Source of the DNA: Thioclava sediminum
GTDB taxonomy: Bacteria > Pseudomonadota > Alphaproteobacteria > Rhodobacterales > Rhodobacteraceae
Length of the DNA stretch: 64,000 bases
NCBI RefSeq assembly: GCF_002020355.1
Contig: NZ_MPZV01000001.1
Coordinates: 806,001 to 870,000, forward strand
Direction of reading: 5' to 3'
Shown here piece after piece: positions 15,925 to 26,708 of the stretch. Each line of letters starts with the position of its first letter. Position 1 is the first letter of the stretch. The notes under the pieces were generated by a model that was given only the letters and a program-made list of their open reading frames with translations, did not search any database and was not told where the DNA came from. The position numbers and the translations under genes are program-made.

Positions 15925-18662
15925 TGCCCCAGCCTTTCGAGAAGCGCAGGCACATGGACCTGATCGGATTTATAGTTGCCGGTCAGCACATGCATGATCA
16001 GGTTCACCCCGAAGCGATCCGCAATCTCGCGCTGACGCTCGCCGGTGCGGCCACGGCCCACGGGGAACATCGGCATCCCGCGATCGTCGACGGCCCAAGC
16101 CGAGGCCCAGTCGTTGCCGCCGATCACCACCGGCGTCACCCCGTCATTGAGGTTGCGAAACGGCATCCCCTCGGCGCGTTCGGCATCGGCGGGCGGGGCC
16201 TCGACCCAGATCGTGCCGTCATAGCGGCCGGGGAAATCCTGCAGCAGGTAGAAAGTGCGGGTCAGCACGTGATCGTCGGGGATCGGTGCGAGCGGCGGAA
16301 TGTCCAAGGGCGCGGCCAGCGCCTGCAAGCGCTTACCCGCAGGCGTCGCCTCGCCGAAGCCCGCGATATCGGCGTCGCGCGTGTCGAACAGGATCATGCC
16401 GCCGCCGCGCAGGTAGCGGTTCAGCTTGGCATATTCCATCGGGCTCGGCGCAGGCTGATCTGCAGTGATCGGCCAGTAGATGAAGGTGAAGACGGCCAGA
16501 TCGTCGTTCTTGAGGTCGACCATCATCGGCGCGGAGGGCTCGACCGTGGTGCGGCGATTGAGGACCTGCGACAGTCCCTTCAGCCCCGCCATGGACACCC
16601 GGTCCACCTCGGCATCGCCGGTGGGCATCGCGGCCAGAACCACATTGGACGCAGCCTCGATCGCGCGGGCCGGATCCATATCCTCGGCATGGGCTTGCGG
16701 CGGCGCGAAGCTGGCGAGGATCAGGGCGGCCCCGAAGCCGGCTGCCTTCATCGCGCGCGGCCCCCAAAGCTTGCCCGACAGCGCCAGCGTCGCGAGAATG
16801 TCGATCAGCAGCGCCGCCAGCGCCGCGCCTAGCAGCCAGCCTTTTAGCGGCATCTCGCGCTGCTCGAAAGCGCCTTCGACGGGGACATTGGCGGGCCAGC
16901 TTGCCGGGGACAACGTCGCGCCGCGTGGCAGAGCATTCAGCGCGACCGAGCGGTCCTCGGCGGTGTAGATGCCCGGGCGCAGCTTCGGCCCGGGCTCGGC
17001 CTTGGCAAGCTCCTCGCCCGGCACGCCCGCGGCAGCCCCTGCGTCCTGCAGCCGCCCGAACCCGTCGAGCAGTTTCTGCGGCACCCAGGTCTGGCCCGCA
17101 AGATCAGCCTCTTCCGGAGCGGCAGGCCGGGCCGAGACCGCAAGCCGTTCCAGCATCTGCGGGAACAGAAGCGACAGCGGCAGGGTCGACCATTCGGCAT
17201 TCGCGGTGACATGGAACAGCACGACCGCCCCCTGCCCCATCTTGGCGCGGGTCACCAGCGGCGTGCCATCGGTCAGCGCGGCGATGGTGTGTTCTGAGAG
17301 GTCCGGCGTGGGCTCGGCCATGACCTGCGCCTTCACTGTCACATCGTCGGGCACTTGCAGCCCGGCGAAGGGCGAGTTCTCCGGGAAGGGCGCCAGCGCG
17401 CGCGGATCGCCCCAGCTCATCGTGCCGCCCAGAGAGCGGCCGCCGGCGCGCAGCTGCACCGGCAAAAGCGTATCGGCATCGAGATCGGCATTGGCCATGC
17501 GGGGCCCTGCGAAACGGATCAGCAGCCCGCCCTTTTCGACCCAGTCGTGCAGTTTCGATTGCTCCGGCAGATCGGCCATATCGGCGAGGATGATCACGTC
17601 CGGATCGGCGGTCAGCACATCGGCGAGCGTGCCCTCGATCAGGTCTGCCGTGGGGGCGAGCGCCTGATGCAGGTAATGGGTCGGCGAGAGCAGTTCCAAG
17701 CCTTCGCGGTCGCGCGCACCCGACAGGATCGCGACCTTGCGGCGCTTCACCGCGTCGTCGGTCAGGCTGACTGCGCCTGCCGAGCGCATGCCCGTGATCT
17801 CGATCCGGGTGATGCGGTTGCGCAGCTCGGGCGGCAGATCGAAGCGCAGCTCGGTCTCGCGCGAGTCGGTGAATTGCAGCGGTTGGCTGGCCAGTTCTCG
17901 CTCGATCCCCGCCGGGTCGCGCCCCACGGCGGCAACATCGCGCGGGCTGGGTGGGATGGTTGAGGCGAGCGCCGGCACTACGAGCGCGCCATCCTCGATC
18001 CGGGCAGCGCCCAGCGCCAAGACCGGCAATTGCGGCTGCCAGACCTTGACCGGACCGCGCGCCTCCAGCGCATTCAGAACACCGGCGCGGCTGTCGCGGG
18101 CCAAGCCGTCCGACAGCCAGAGCGTCTCGAAATTCCCCTCGGGCAGGTTTGCGGCGTCGAAGCTCTGCGGGGCCCAGGGCTGCGGCTGGATGCCGGGCAG
18201 CGACTGGATCAGCGCGCCCGCATCCGTGAAACTCACCTGTGCGGGCGGCGGATCGGCCAGCGATATCACTGCCGCAGGACGTCCCGCCTGTTGCGCATCC
18301 TTCAGCGCCGATGTCATCCGCTCCACCCGGCGCGGCCAGTCGCGCGCGGAGGCCCAGCTACCGTCGGCCACGATCAGGAGCGGCCCGGTGCCGGGCACGG
18401 CCCGCTGCGGGTTCAGGACCGGCCCGGCAAAGCCGATGATCGCGGCGGCCAGCGCCAGAAGGCGCAGCGCCAGCAGCCACCACGGCGTGCGCGCGGCCTG
18501 CACCTCCTCGTCCTTGAGGCCCAGCAGGAGTGCGACCCCCGGAAAGCGCCTGCGGATCGGCGCGGGCGGCACCGCGCGAAGGATCAGCCAGATGATCGGC
18601 AACGCAGCCAGCCCCAGCAGAAGCCAGGGCGCGGTGAAGCCGATGGGGCCGAGCATCCACAT
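15921..18662 (-). CDS. BatA-like / DUF4159 membrane protein
   Basis: A 913-residue protein. The N-terminus is the aerotolerance-regulator (BatA) type with two hydrophobic segments (WLLLGLAALPIIWLILRAV, then WWLLALRLLALAAAIIGFAG). It is followed by a vWA-like extracytoplasmic part (LLIVADGSWASARDWPRRVE) and an amidotransferase-like region (DPDVIILADMADL). Two more membrane segments lie near residues 620-680, and the C-terminal 240 residues are DUF4159 (VFTFIYWPITAD, GGGMILFDTRDADI). The start at 18662 is set by the ATGA overlap with the DUF58 gene. It is expected in the cytoplasmic membrane, working with the MoxR ATPase. Confidence 0.85.
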   Translation of the reverse strand: MWMLGPIGFTAPWLLLGLAALPIIWLILRAVPPAPIRRRFPGVALLLGLKDEEVQAARTPWWLLALRLLALAAAIIGFAGPVLNPQRAVPGTGPLLIVADGSWASARDWPRRVERMTSALKDAQQAGRPAAVISLADPPPAQVSFTDAGALIQSLPGIQPQPWAPQSFDAANLPEGNFETLWLSDGLARDSRAGVLNALEARGPVKVWQPQLPVLALGAARIEDGALVVPALASTIPPSPRDVAAVGRDPAGIERELASQPLQFTDSRETELRFDLPPELRNRITRIEITGMRSAGAVSLTDDAVKRRKVAILSGARDREGLELLSPTHYLHQALAPTADLIEGTLADVLTADPDVIILADMADLPEQSKLHDWVEKGGLLIRFAGPRMANADLDADTLLPVQLRAGGRSLGGTMSWGDPRALAPFPENSPFAGLQVPDDVTVKAQVMAEPTPDLSEHTIAALTDGTPLVTRAKMGQGAVVLFHVTANAEWSTLPLSLLFPQMLERLAVSARPAAPEEADLAGQTWVPQKLLDGFGRLQDAGAAAGVPGEELAKAEPGPKLRPGIYTAEDRSVALNALPRGATLSPASWPANVPVEGAFEQREMPLKGWLLGAALAALLIDILATLALSGKLWGPRAMKAAGFGAALILASFAPPQAHAEDMDPARAIEAASNVVLAAMPTGDAEVDRVSMAGLKGLSQVLNRRTTVEPSAPMMVDLKNDDLAVFTFIYWPITADQPAPSPMEYAKLNRYLRGGGMILFDTRDADIAGFGEATPAGKRLQALAAPLDIPPLAPIPDDHVLTRTFYLLQDFPGRYDGTIWVEAPPADAERAEGMPFRNLNDGVTPVVIGGNDWASAWAVDDRGMPMFPVGRGRTGERQREIADRFGVNLIMHVLTGNYKSDQVHVPALLERLGQ

Positions 18663-19578
18663 CAGCGACCCCTCTCGAGCGCGGAGTAAAGCCACAGCAG
18701 CGCCGCCTGCGCCGGATCGCCCGTGTGATGGGTCGAGAATTGCCAACCCGCGCTGCGCGCGAGCCGGGCGAGCTGATCGCGCCGCGCGGCCAGCCGGTCG
18801 AGATAGCGCGCCCGCAGATCACCCGCCTTGCGGGTCTCATGGATCAGCCCGCCCGCCATCGACTGGAAGATCGTGCGTCCGTCATAGGGGAAGGCCTCTT
18901 CGTCGGGGTCGAGCACCTGCATCATCACGCCCGACACACCACGATCGGCCAGACGCCCCAGCGCCGCCTCGATCGGGCCGAGATCGCCGAAGAAATCCGA
19001 CAGCAGCACAACCCGCGACTGCGGCGTGACGCCTGCGATTTCGGGTGCGCCATAATCCTGCACGCCCGCCTCGCGCGACAGAAGGCCTGCAAGCTCCATC
19101 AGCTGCGCGCGGCCCGGACGTGGCGGCGCGAGCGGGCCGGTCAGCCCGACGCGTTCGCCGCCGCGCACCATCAGCACCGCAAGCGCGAGGCCCAACACCC
19201 GGGCGCGCTCTGATTTGGTGACGCGCGCCTTTCGCCCGCTCTCGGCGCCCGTGAAGCGCATCGAGGCCGCGTCATCGACCCAGAGATGGACCGATTGCGC
19301 CAGCTGCCATTCCCGCTGGCGAACATATTGGCTATCCGAGCGCGCCGAGCGCCGCCAATCGACGAAGCGCAACTCGTCGCCCGCATGGGCGGGACGGTAT
19401 TGCCAGAATTCCTCGCCCGATCCCGCGCGCCTGCGGCCATGCGCGCCCATCTGGACGGTCGCCGCCAGATGCTCCGCCGCGACCAGCAGCGGGGGCAGCG
19501 CAGAGGCCGCCCCTTCCGCCTCGCGGCGCAGGCTCAGCGCGGGGGATTGCCCCGGCGCTGCGGTATCGGAGGTTACGC

Positions 19579-19582
<4 letters not shown>
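18662..19582 (-). CDS. DUF58 protein (MoxR partner), probable TTG start
   Basis: A 306-residue protein with the DUF58 signature GSGEEFWQYRPAHAGDELRFVDWRRSAR around residues 55-85, in which the core is DELRFVDWRRSAR, and a vWA-like C-terminal part (SRVVLLSDFFGDL). No membrane segment. I set the start at TTG 19582 because it overlaps the moxR stop (TTGA) and gives MSVTSDTAAPGQSPALSLRR; longer versions extend as out-of-frame shadow of moxR. DUF58 proteins are always found with MoxR AAA ATPases, probably as adaptor or substrate receptor. Confidence 0.8.
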
Positions 19583-20595
<1,013 letters not shown>

Positions 20596-20668
20596 GACAT
20601 TCTCCCCGTTGATGCCTATCTTTCCCAGCAAAGCAGATATCCTCGCTCCGACCAACGGCCAAATTTAC

Positions 20669-21262
20669 ATGACGGATCACAAACAGACAGTTTCGACCCC
20701 TTCCCCGACGGCAGACGGGCTCGCCGATGCCGCCAAGAAAGCCAGCAAAAAGGGCCCGCCGCCCGTGCATCTGTGGGATCCGCCCTTCTGTGGCGATCTC
20801 GATATGGAGATCCGCCGGGACGGGACCTGGTTCTATCTTGGCACGCCGATTGGGCGCGAGGCGCTGGTGCGACTGTTTTCATCGATTCTGAAACTGGAGG
20901 ACGGGAAATACTTTCTCGTCACCCCGGTCGAGAAGGTCGGTATCCGGGTCGAGGACGCTCCTTTCATCGCCGTCGATTTCACAACAGAGGGCGAAGGCGA
21001 CGATCAGTCGATTCGATTCACGACCAATGTGGGCGACGTGGTTCTGGCCGATGCGGAGCACGCGATCCGGGTGGAACATAGCGAGGATGGCGAGCCCCGC
21101 CCTTACCTGCATGTGCGCCGCGGGCTGGAGGCTTTGATCGATCGCAAGAGCTTCTACCGGCTCGTCGATCTGGCCGTGACGCGCGAGCATGAGGGCGAAG
21201 ACTGGACCGGCGTGATGTCCGCGGGCAGCTTCTTCCCGATCCTGCGCGCGGCGGAGCTGTAA
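20669..21262 (+). CDS. DUF1285 protein
   Basis: A 197-residue soluble protein of the DUF1285 family: the N-terminal VHLWDPPFCGDLDMEIRRDG block, WFYLGTPIGREALVRLFSSIL, and EDGKYFLVTPVEKVGIRVED are the conserved core, and the C-terminus carries RPYLHVRRGLEALIDRKSFYRL. Structures of relatives show two similar beta-barrel halves but no assigned reaction. The start at 20669 lacks a strong ribosome binding site; an upstream in-frame ATG at 20612 (MTFSPLMPIFPS) is possible but would extend into the moxR promoter. One base separates its stop from the hyi start. Confidence 0.8.
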   Translation: MTDHKQTVSTPSPTADGLADAAKKASKKGPPPVHLWDPPFCGDLDMEIRRDGTWFYLGTPIGREALVRLFSSILKLEDGKYFLVTPVEKVGIRVEDAPFIAVDFTTEGEGDDQSIRFTTNVGDVVLADAEHAIRVEHSEDGEPRPYLHVRRGLEALIDRKSFYRLVDLAVTREHEGEDWTGVMSAGSFFPILRAAEL

Positions 21263-21263
21263 C

Positions 21264-22016
21264 GTGCCGAAATTCGCCGCGAACCTGACCTTCCTCTTCA
21301 CCGAACTGCCCTTCATGGAACGGTTCAAAGCGGCGAAACAGGCCGGCTTCGATGCGGTTGAGGTGCTGTCTCCCTACGACGCCTCCGCGCAGGAGATGCG
21401 CCACGAGTTGATCCGTCACGACCTGAGCTTCGCGCTGATGAACGTGCCACCGCCGAACTATACGGGCGGCGATCGGGGCTTCGCCGCCGTGCCGGGGCTG
21501 GAAGACCGCTTCCGTCGCGATTTCGACCGCGCGATGCGCTTCGCCGACATCCTGAAGCCGCGCGTCATCCATATCATGGCGGGCAAGGCCGAGGGCGCGG
21601 AGGCCCGCGAGACCTATATCGAGAACCTGAACTGGGCGACGGCGCACGCACCGAAACGGCGCCTGACGATCGAGCCGATCAACCCGATCGACATGCCGGG
21701 CTATTTCCTGAACGATTTCGATCAGGCGGCGGATATCCTCGATGCGGTCGCCGCCCCGAACCTGCATCTGCAATTCGACGCCTATCACGCGCAGATGTTG
21801 ACCGGCGATGTGGCGGGAGCTTGGGCGAAGCATGGTCACCGTGCGGCCCATGTGCAATTTGCCGATGCCCCGGGGCGCGGCGGCCCCGGTTCGGGCAAGA
21901 TCGATCTGGAAGGTTTCTTCGCGACGCTCGATGCCGATGGCTACGACGGCTACGCGTCAGCGGAATACACCCCGCAGGCGGAGACGCGCGAAACGCTGGG
22001 CTGGCTTCCGCGCTAG
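21264..22016 (+). CDS. hyi: hydroxypyruvate isomerase
   Basis: A 250-residue TIM-barrel enzyme of the Hyi family (hydroxypyruvate to tartronate semialdehyde, glyoxylate metabolism). The start codon is GTG at 21264. Conserved segments are PKFAANLTFLFTELPFMERF, the metal/substrate residues in LTIEPINPIDMPGYFL (Glu) and LQFDAYHAQM (Asp, His), and SAEYTPQAETRETLGWL with the final metal-binding Glu. It follows the DUF1285 gene by one base and is probably co-transcribed. Together with the 2-hydroxyacid dehydrogenase at 9.6 kb it suggests glyoxylate/hydroxypyruvate handling. Confidence 0.9.
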   Translation: MPKFAANLTFLFTELPFMERFKAAKQAGFDAVEVLSPYDASAQEMRHELIRHDLSFALMNVPPPNYTGGDRGFAAVPGLEDRFRRDFDRAMRFADILKPRVIHIMAGKAEGAEARETYIENLNWATAHAPKRRLTIEPINPIDMPGYFLNDFDQAADILDAVAAPNLHLQFDAYHAQMLTGDVAGAWAKHGHRAAHVQFADAPGRGGPGSGKIDLEGFFATLDADGYDGYASAEYTPQAETRETLGWLPR

Positions 22017-22017
22017 C

Positions 22018-22989
22018 TCAATGCGCCGGGTGGCCCGCGTGGGCATGATCTGAGTGCCCGTGATCTGCGTGCCCATGATCTTCGTGGTCGTCATGGTCCG
22101 CGTGATCGGCACAGCCCAGGCTCGCGCTTTCCGGCTCCAGCGTCGCGTGGTGGATGCCGAACTGATGCGCCAGCATATCCTTGGCCCGCGCGATGACCGT
22201 GGCGTAATCCCGCCCCTCGTCCAGCACCAGATGCGCCTCGACGGAGACGCGCTTCTCGTCGATCTGCCACAGGTGGACGTGGTGCACGCTCGCGACGCCT
22301 TCGACCTCGCCCAGCGCGCCCCGCACCTCCGTACAATCCTTTTCGGGCGGCGCGCCCAGCATCAGGATGCGCAGCACCGGTTTCAGATCGGTCGCGACAT
22401 GCCACAGGATGAACACCGAGATGCCAATGGTCAGGATCGGATCGACCAGCCGCCAATCGTAAAGCAGGATCACGATACCGCCGACGATCACCGCGACCGA
22501 GGCCCCGGCATCGGCGAGGTTGTGCAGGAAGGCCGCGCGGATGTTCAGGCTGTGCTTGGAGAGCGCATAGGTCAGCGCCGCCGTCGCCAGATCGATGATC
22601 AGCGCCAGCGTCGCCAGCCAGACCACGATCCAGCCATCGACCTGCGGCGGATGGATCATCCGCCCCACGGCCTCGACGACCAGCCAGACCGAAATCAGGA
22701 TCAGCGCGATGTAATTGACGAAGGCCGCGATGACCTCGGCGCGCGACCAGCCGAAGCTCATCGCCGCATCCGCCCCGCGCTTGGCCAGTTTGCGCGCCCC
22801 GAAGGCCAGCACCAGCGCCGCCGCGTCGGAGAAGTTGTGCACCCCGTCCGCGATCAGCGCCATCGAGCCCGCGATCGCCCCGCCGAAGACCTGCGCAAAT
22901 GTAAGCACGACATTGACGACCACCGCCCAGAGCACACGGTTGTCACTGGCATCGTCTAGATTGTGGTGGTGGTGATGATCGTGGGGCAT
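22018..22989 (-). CDS. cation diffusion facilitator (zinc/cobalt-type metal exporter)
   Basis: A 323-residue inner-membrane CDF transporter with six hydrophobic segments. The metal-binding motifs are ALIADGVHNFSD in helix 2 (HxxxD type, with the Asp) and NLADAGASVAV in helix 5, so both transport-site Asp pairs are present. The N-terminus begins MPHDHHHHHN, and the C-terminal cytoplasmic domain (ATDLKPVLRILMLGA) ends in a tail of about 30 residues in which His or Asp is nearly every second residue. These are likely metal-sensing or buffering segments; substrate is probably Zn(II). The ATG at 22989 has only a weak upstream signal. It converges on hyi, one base apart. Confidence 0.9.
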   Translation of the reverse strand: MPHDHHHHHNLDDASDNRVLWAVVVNVVLTFAQVFGGAIAGSMALIADGVHNFSDAAALVLAFGARKLAKRGADAAMSFGWSRAEVIAAFVNYIALILISVWLVVEAVGRMIHPPQVDGWIVVWLATLALIIDLATAALTYALSKHSLNIRAAFLHNLADAGASVAVIVGGIVILLYDWRLVDPILTIGISVFILWHVATDLKPVLRILMLGAPPEKDCTEVRGALGEVEGVASVHHVHLWQIDEKRVSVEAHLVLDEGRDYATVIARAKDMLAHQFGIHHATLEPESASLGCADHADHDDHEDHGHADHGHSDHAHAGHPAH

Positions 22990-23034
22990 GGGCGCTCTTC
23001 TCGGTTCTCGGCGCCTGAGGCGCGGTTGGGACGC

Positions 23035-23106
23035 TCCGCGGGGGATATTTGGACCAAGCCGAAGACCAAGCGTGCAATTCGGCTTGGCGCAAATATCCCC
23101 GCCGGA
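23035..23106. repeat. imperfect 29-bp inverted repeat with GGGGATATTTG core
   Basis: The left arm (23035-23063) and right arm (23078-23106) match in 25 of 29 positions when one is reversed; both contain GGGGATATTTG and CCAAGCCGAA. The pair could form a long hairpin in the 265-bp gap between the CDF and DUF2798 genes. A related single copy lies near 48551-48577. The pattern is that of a dispersed intergenic element (REP-like). Confidence 0.65.
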
Positions 23107-23254
23107 GGCTTGCGCAGTCTCAACATTGCCGGGCGGCAGGGTCAATGCGGGACGGTGTCTCTGCGCGGATGAACACACAGGTTTGTGCGTTGCCTCCTCA
23201 CGTCCAATCACCAAAATGCGAGCGACTGACTTTCCGGCCCAAGGAGGAGACCCG

Positions 23255-23491
23255 ATGATCCCCGCCCGCTACGCGCATTTCATTTTTAGCCTGATCCTGT
23301 CGGGGATCATGTCGTTTCTGGTCTCGGGCATCGCGACCTACCGCGCGACGGGGATGGTGGAAGACTTCACGGCGCTGTGGGTGGCAAGCTGGGTGTCCAG
23401 CTGGATGCTCTCCTACCCGTCGGTGTTGATCGTCGCGCCGTTTGCACGGCGCGTGACCAATCTGTTGGTGCGTCAGCCCGCGGCTCAGTGA
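23255..23491 (+). CDS. DUF2798 small membrane protein
   Basis: A 78-residue protein with two transmembrane helices (FIFSLILSGIMSFLVSGIATY and WVSSWMLSYPSVLIVAPFA), the arrangement of the DUF2798 family. The ATG at 23255 follows AAGGAGGAGACCCG. Its end overlaps the convergent polA stop by seven bases. Function unknown. Confidence 0.8.
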   Translation: MIPARYAHFIFSLILSGIMSFLVSGIATYRATGMVEDFTALWVASWVSSWMLSYPSVLIVAPFARRVTNLLVRQPAAQ

Positions 23492-26310
23492 GCGGCGGCC
23501 CAGCTATCGCCCTGCCCCGCATCGACCACCAGCGGTACGGTGAGCTTCATCACAGGCTCCGCCGCGCCTTCCATCGTGGCACGGGCGGTCTTGATCAGAT
23601 CGTCGATCGCGGCCTCCTCGACCTCGAAGATCAATTCGTCATGCACCTGTAGCAGCATCCGCGCGGGGAGACCGTCGATCGCCTCGGGCATCCGCACCAT
23701 GGCGCGGCGGATGATATCGGCGGCCGCCCCCTGGATCGGCGCGTTGATCGCCGCGCGCTTGGCGAAGCCCGCCGACGGACCCTTCGCGCCGATATCCGGC
23801 GTGTGGATCTTGCGCCCGAACAGGGTCTGGACGAATTTGTGCTCTTTCGCGAAGGCCACGGTGTCGTCCATGTATTTGCGGATGCCGGGGAAGCGCTCGA
23901 AATAGCGGTCGATAAAGCCCTGCGCCTCGGCGCGCGGGATGCGCAGGTTGCGCGCGAGACCGAAGCCGGAAATCCCGTAGATCACCCCGAAATTGATCGC
24001 CTTCGCCTGACGGCGGATTTCGGGCGTCATCTGATCCAGCGGCACGTCGAACATCTCCGACGCGGTGGCCGCGTGAATGTCCAGGCCGTCCTTGAAGGCT
24101 TCGCGCATCTCGGGAAGGTCCGCGACATGGGCGAGGATGCGCAGTTCGATCTGGGAATAGTCGAGCGAGACGATCTTGCAGCCGTCGCGCGCGACAAACG
24201 CCTCGCGGATGCGGCGGCCTTCCTCGGAGCGCACGGGGATGTTCTGCAAGTTCGGATCGGTCGAGGCCAGACGCCCGGTATTCGCGCCCGCGATCGAATA
24301 GGAGGTGTGAACGCGGCCCGTATCCGGGTTCACATGCGTTTGCAGCGCATCCGTATAGGTCGATTTCAGCTTCGAAATTTGCCGCCAATCCAGCACCCGT
24401 GCCGCCAGCTTCGCAGCCTGCGGGTTTGTGTCTTCCATCGTGGTCACGTCTTCGAGCACGTCCGCCCCGGTGCCGTAAGCCCCGGTCTTGCCCTTCTTGC
24501 CGCCCTCAACGCCCATCGTGTCGAACAGGATCTCGCCCAGCTGTTTCGGCGAGCCGACATTGAAGGGCTGGCCCGCGATCTCGGCGATCTCGTCTTCGAG
24601 CTGCGCCATCTTCTGCGCGAAAGCGTTGGACATGCGCGACAGCACCGAGGCGTCGACCTTCACGCCGGCCATTTCCATATCGGCCAGCACCGGGACCATC
24701 GGGCGCTCCAGCGTCTCGTAGACGGTGGTGACGCGCTCGCAATGGAGGCGCGGCTTGAACTGCTGCCAGAGGCGCAGCGTGATATCGGCATCTTCGGCGG
24801 CGTAGCGGGTGGCCTTGTCGATCTCGACCTTGTCGAAGGTGATCTGGCTCTTGCCGGAGCCGATCAGTTCCTTGATCGGGATCGGCTGGTGGTTGAGATA
24901 GCGATCCGACAGCGCATCCATCCCGTGGCCGTGGAGCCCCGAGAACATCGCGTAGGACATCAGCATCGTGTCGTCGATGGGCGCGACGCGGATGCCGTGG
25001 CGGGCGAAGATCTTGAAGTCATACTTCATGTTCTGCCCGATCTTGAGGATCGCAGGATCCTCGAGCACGGGTTTGAGCAGCGCAAGCGCCTCTTTGAGGT
25101 TCATCTGACCCTCGGCGCGCTCGGCTCCGCCGAACAGATCGCCTTCGCCTTTGCTATGGCCGAGCGGCAGATAAGCAGCCTTCCCCGCCTCGATGGCAAG
25201 CGACACACCGACCAGTTCGGCCTGCATCTCGTTGAGCGAGGTGGTCTCGGTATCGACCGCAACCCAGCCCTTCGCGCGGGCCTCATCGAGCCATTGCGTC
25301 AGCGTCTCGGCATCGCGGATGCAGACATAGCTGTCAGGATCGAAGGGCGGCTGCTCGACCTCGGGCGTAGCGTTGTCATGGCTGGCGGGCACGTCAGAGA
25401 CTTCCGGCGCGGCCGGCGGCTCGGCGCCGAATTTCTCCGCCACGCGGCGGGTCAGCGTGCGGAATTCCATCTCGTTGAGGAAGCCCATCAGCGTGTCGAC
25501 ATCCGGCTCGCGGATTTCCAGATCGTCGAGCGTGAACTCGATGGGCGTCTGATCGTCGAGCGTCACGAGCTGCTTCGAGAGGCGAATCTGGTCGGCCTTC
25601 TCGATCAGCGTCTCGCGGCGCTTGGGTTGCTTGATCTCGGAGGCGCGCTCCAGCAGCGTGTCCAGATCGCCATATTCGTTGATCAGCAGCGCCGCCGTCT
25701 TCACGCCGATCCCGGGCGCGCCGGGGATATTGTCGACTGAGTCGCCCGCCAGCGCCTGCACGTCGATCACGCGCTCGGGGCCGACGCCGAACTTGGCCTC
25801 GACCTCCTCGACGCCTATGGCGCGGTTCTTCATCGCGTCGAACATCTCGACGCCGCCGCCGACGAGCTGCATCAGGTCCTTATCCGACGAGATGATCGTC
25901 ACGCGGCCGCCCGCCTCGCGGCCCTGACGGGCAAGCGTCGCGATGATGTCGTCGGCCTCATAGCCGGCCAGTTCCTCACAGGCGATGTTGAAGGCTTTGG
26001 TCGCGTCGCGGGTCAGCGGGATCTGCGGGCGCAGTTCCTCGGGCATCTCGTCGCGATTGGCCTTGTATTGATCGTAGAGATCGTTGCGGAAGGTGTGGCT
26101 GCCCTTGTCGAAGATCACCGCCGCATGGGTCGGCGCGTCCGAGCCCTTGGCGTCTTCGATGTATTTCCACAGCATGTTGCAAAAGCCCGCGACCGCCCCG
26201 ATCGGCAGCCCGTCGGACTTGCGCGTGAGCGGCGGCAGCGCGTGATAGGCGCGGAAAATGAAGGCCGAACCGTCGATAAGATGCAGGTGACAGCCTTTGC
26301 CGAATGCCAT
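23485..26310 (-). CDS. polA: DNA polymerase I
   Basis: A 941-residue repair and Okazaki-fragment polymerase. The N-terminal third is a 5'-3' exonuclease (ADDIIATLARQ, GDSVDNIPGAPGIGVKTA). The middle keeps a 3'-5' exonuclease with the DxE metal motif (VAVDTETTSLNEMQ), so proofreading is probably active, and the C-terminal third is the family A polymerase with motif A DYSQIELRILAHVA, motif B RRQAKAINFGVIYG and motif C QVHDELIFEV. The ATG at 26310 follows AAGGAGGG; an upstream in-frame ATG at 26502 has no such signal. Confidence 0.97.
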   Translation of the reverse strand: MAFGKGCHLHLIDGSAFIFRAYHALPPLTRKSDGLPIGAVAGFCNMLWKYIEDAKGSDAPTHAAVIFDKGSHTFRNDLYDQYKANRDEMPEELRPQIPLTRDATKAFNIACEELAGYEADDIIATLARQGREAGGRVTIISSDKDLMQLVGGGVEMFDAMKNRAIGVEEVEAKFGVGPERVIDVQALAGDSVDNIPGAPGIGVKTAALLINEYGDLDTLLERASEIKQPKRRETLIEKADQIRLSKQLVTLDDQTPIEFTLDDLEIREPDVDTLMGFLNEMEFRTLTRRVAEKFGAEPPAAPEVSDVPASHDNATPEVEQPPFDPDSYVCIRDAETLTQWLDEARAKGWVAVDTETTSLNEMQAELVGVSLAIEAGKAAYLPLGHSKGEGDLFGGAERAEGQMNLKEALALLKPVLEDPAILKIGQNMKYDFKIFARHGIRVAPIDDTMLMSYAMFSGLHGHGMDALSDRYLNHQPIPIKELIGSGKSQITFDKVEIDKATRYAAEDADITLRLWQQFKPRLHCERVTTVYETLERPMVPVLADMEMAGVKVDASVLSRMSNAFAQKMAQLEDEIAEIAGQPFNVGSPKQLGEILFDTMGVEGGKKGKTGAYGTGADVLEDVTTMEDTNPQAAKLAARVLDWRQISKLKSTYTDALQTHVNPDTGRVHTSYSIAGANTGRLASTDPNLQNIPVRSEEGRRIREAFVARDGCKIVSLDYSQIELRILAHVADLPEMREAFKDGLDIHAATASEMFDVPLDQMTPEIRRQAKAINFGVIYGISGFGLARNLRIPRAEAQGFIDRYFERFPGIRKYMDDTVAFAKEHKFVQTLFGRKIHTPDIGAKGPSAGFAKRAAINAPIQGAAADIIRRAMVRMPEAIDGLPARMLLQVHDELIFEVEEAAIDDLIKTARATMEGAAEPVMKLTVPLVVDAGQGDSWAAAH

Positions 26311-26527
26311 TGCGAGAGCCCTCCTTCGCGCGTTGGCCCCGGTTGTGCCACAGGGGGGTGCGGAGGGGAAGAGGATCGGGGATGCTGGAAGCGGATGGCC
26401 GCGCCCGACCTTCCAAGGGATCAAAGCGCGCACCCGAGGCTCGGGCGCGTCCCTCATAGCGAAGCGCCCTCTTGTCAGAACCCCTGAAATCCCCCATCTC
26501 AAGCGGCAACCGCAAAGGATCGAACCG

Positions 26528-26686
26528 ATGGATTATTCCAAAATGGGTGGCGCAAGGCCGCCGAAGAACACGCCCAAACATGCCGAGCACAACGCCTATG
26601 GCAGTGACAAGACGCCTTACGGGAAGAAAGACCCAAAGGCGGCACTGCTCGAACGGATGAAGGCGGCGGCGAAGAAGGATAAGTGA
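26528..26686 (+). CDS. small basic hypothetical protein
   Basis: A 52-residue lysine-rich, hydrophilic protein beginning MDYSKMGGARPPKNTPKHAE and ending KAAAKKDK, with a ribosome binding site AAAGGA before the ATG at 26528. No cysteine or membrane segment. It resembles small alphaproteobacterial proteins of unknown function that may bind nucleic acid, judging by charge only. It lies between polA (divergent) and the globin gene (convergent). Confidence 0.65.
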   Translation: MDYSKMGGARPPKNTPKHAEHNAYGSDKTPYGKKDPKAALLERMKAAAKKDK

Positions 26687-26708
26687 GGCGCGGCAGGCAG
26701 ACCGGTGC

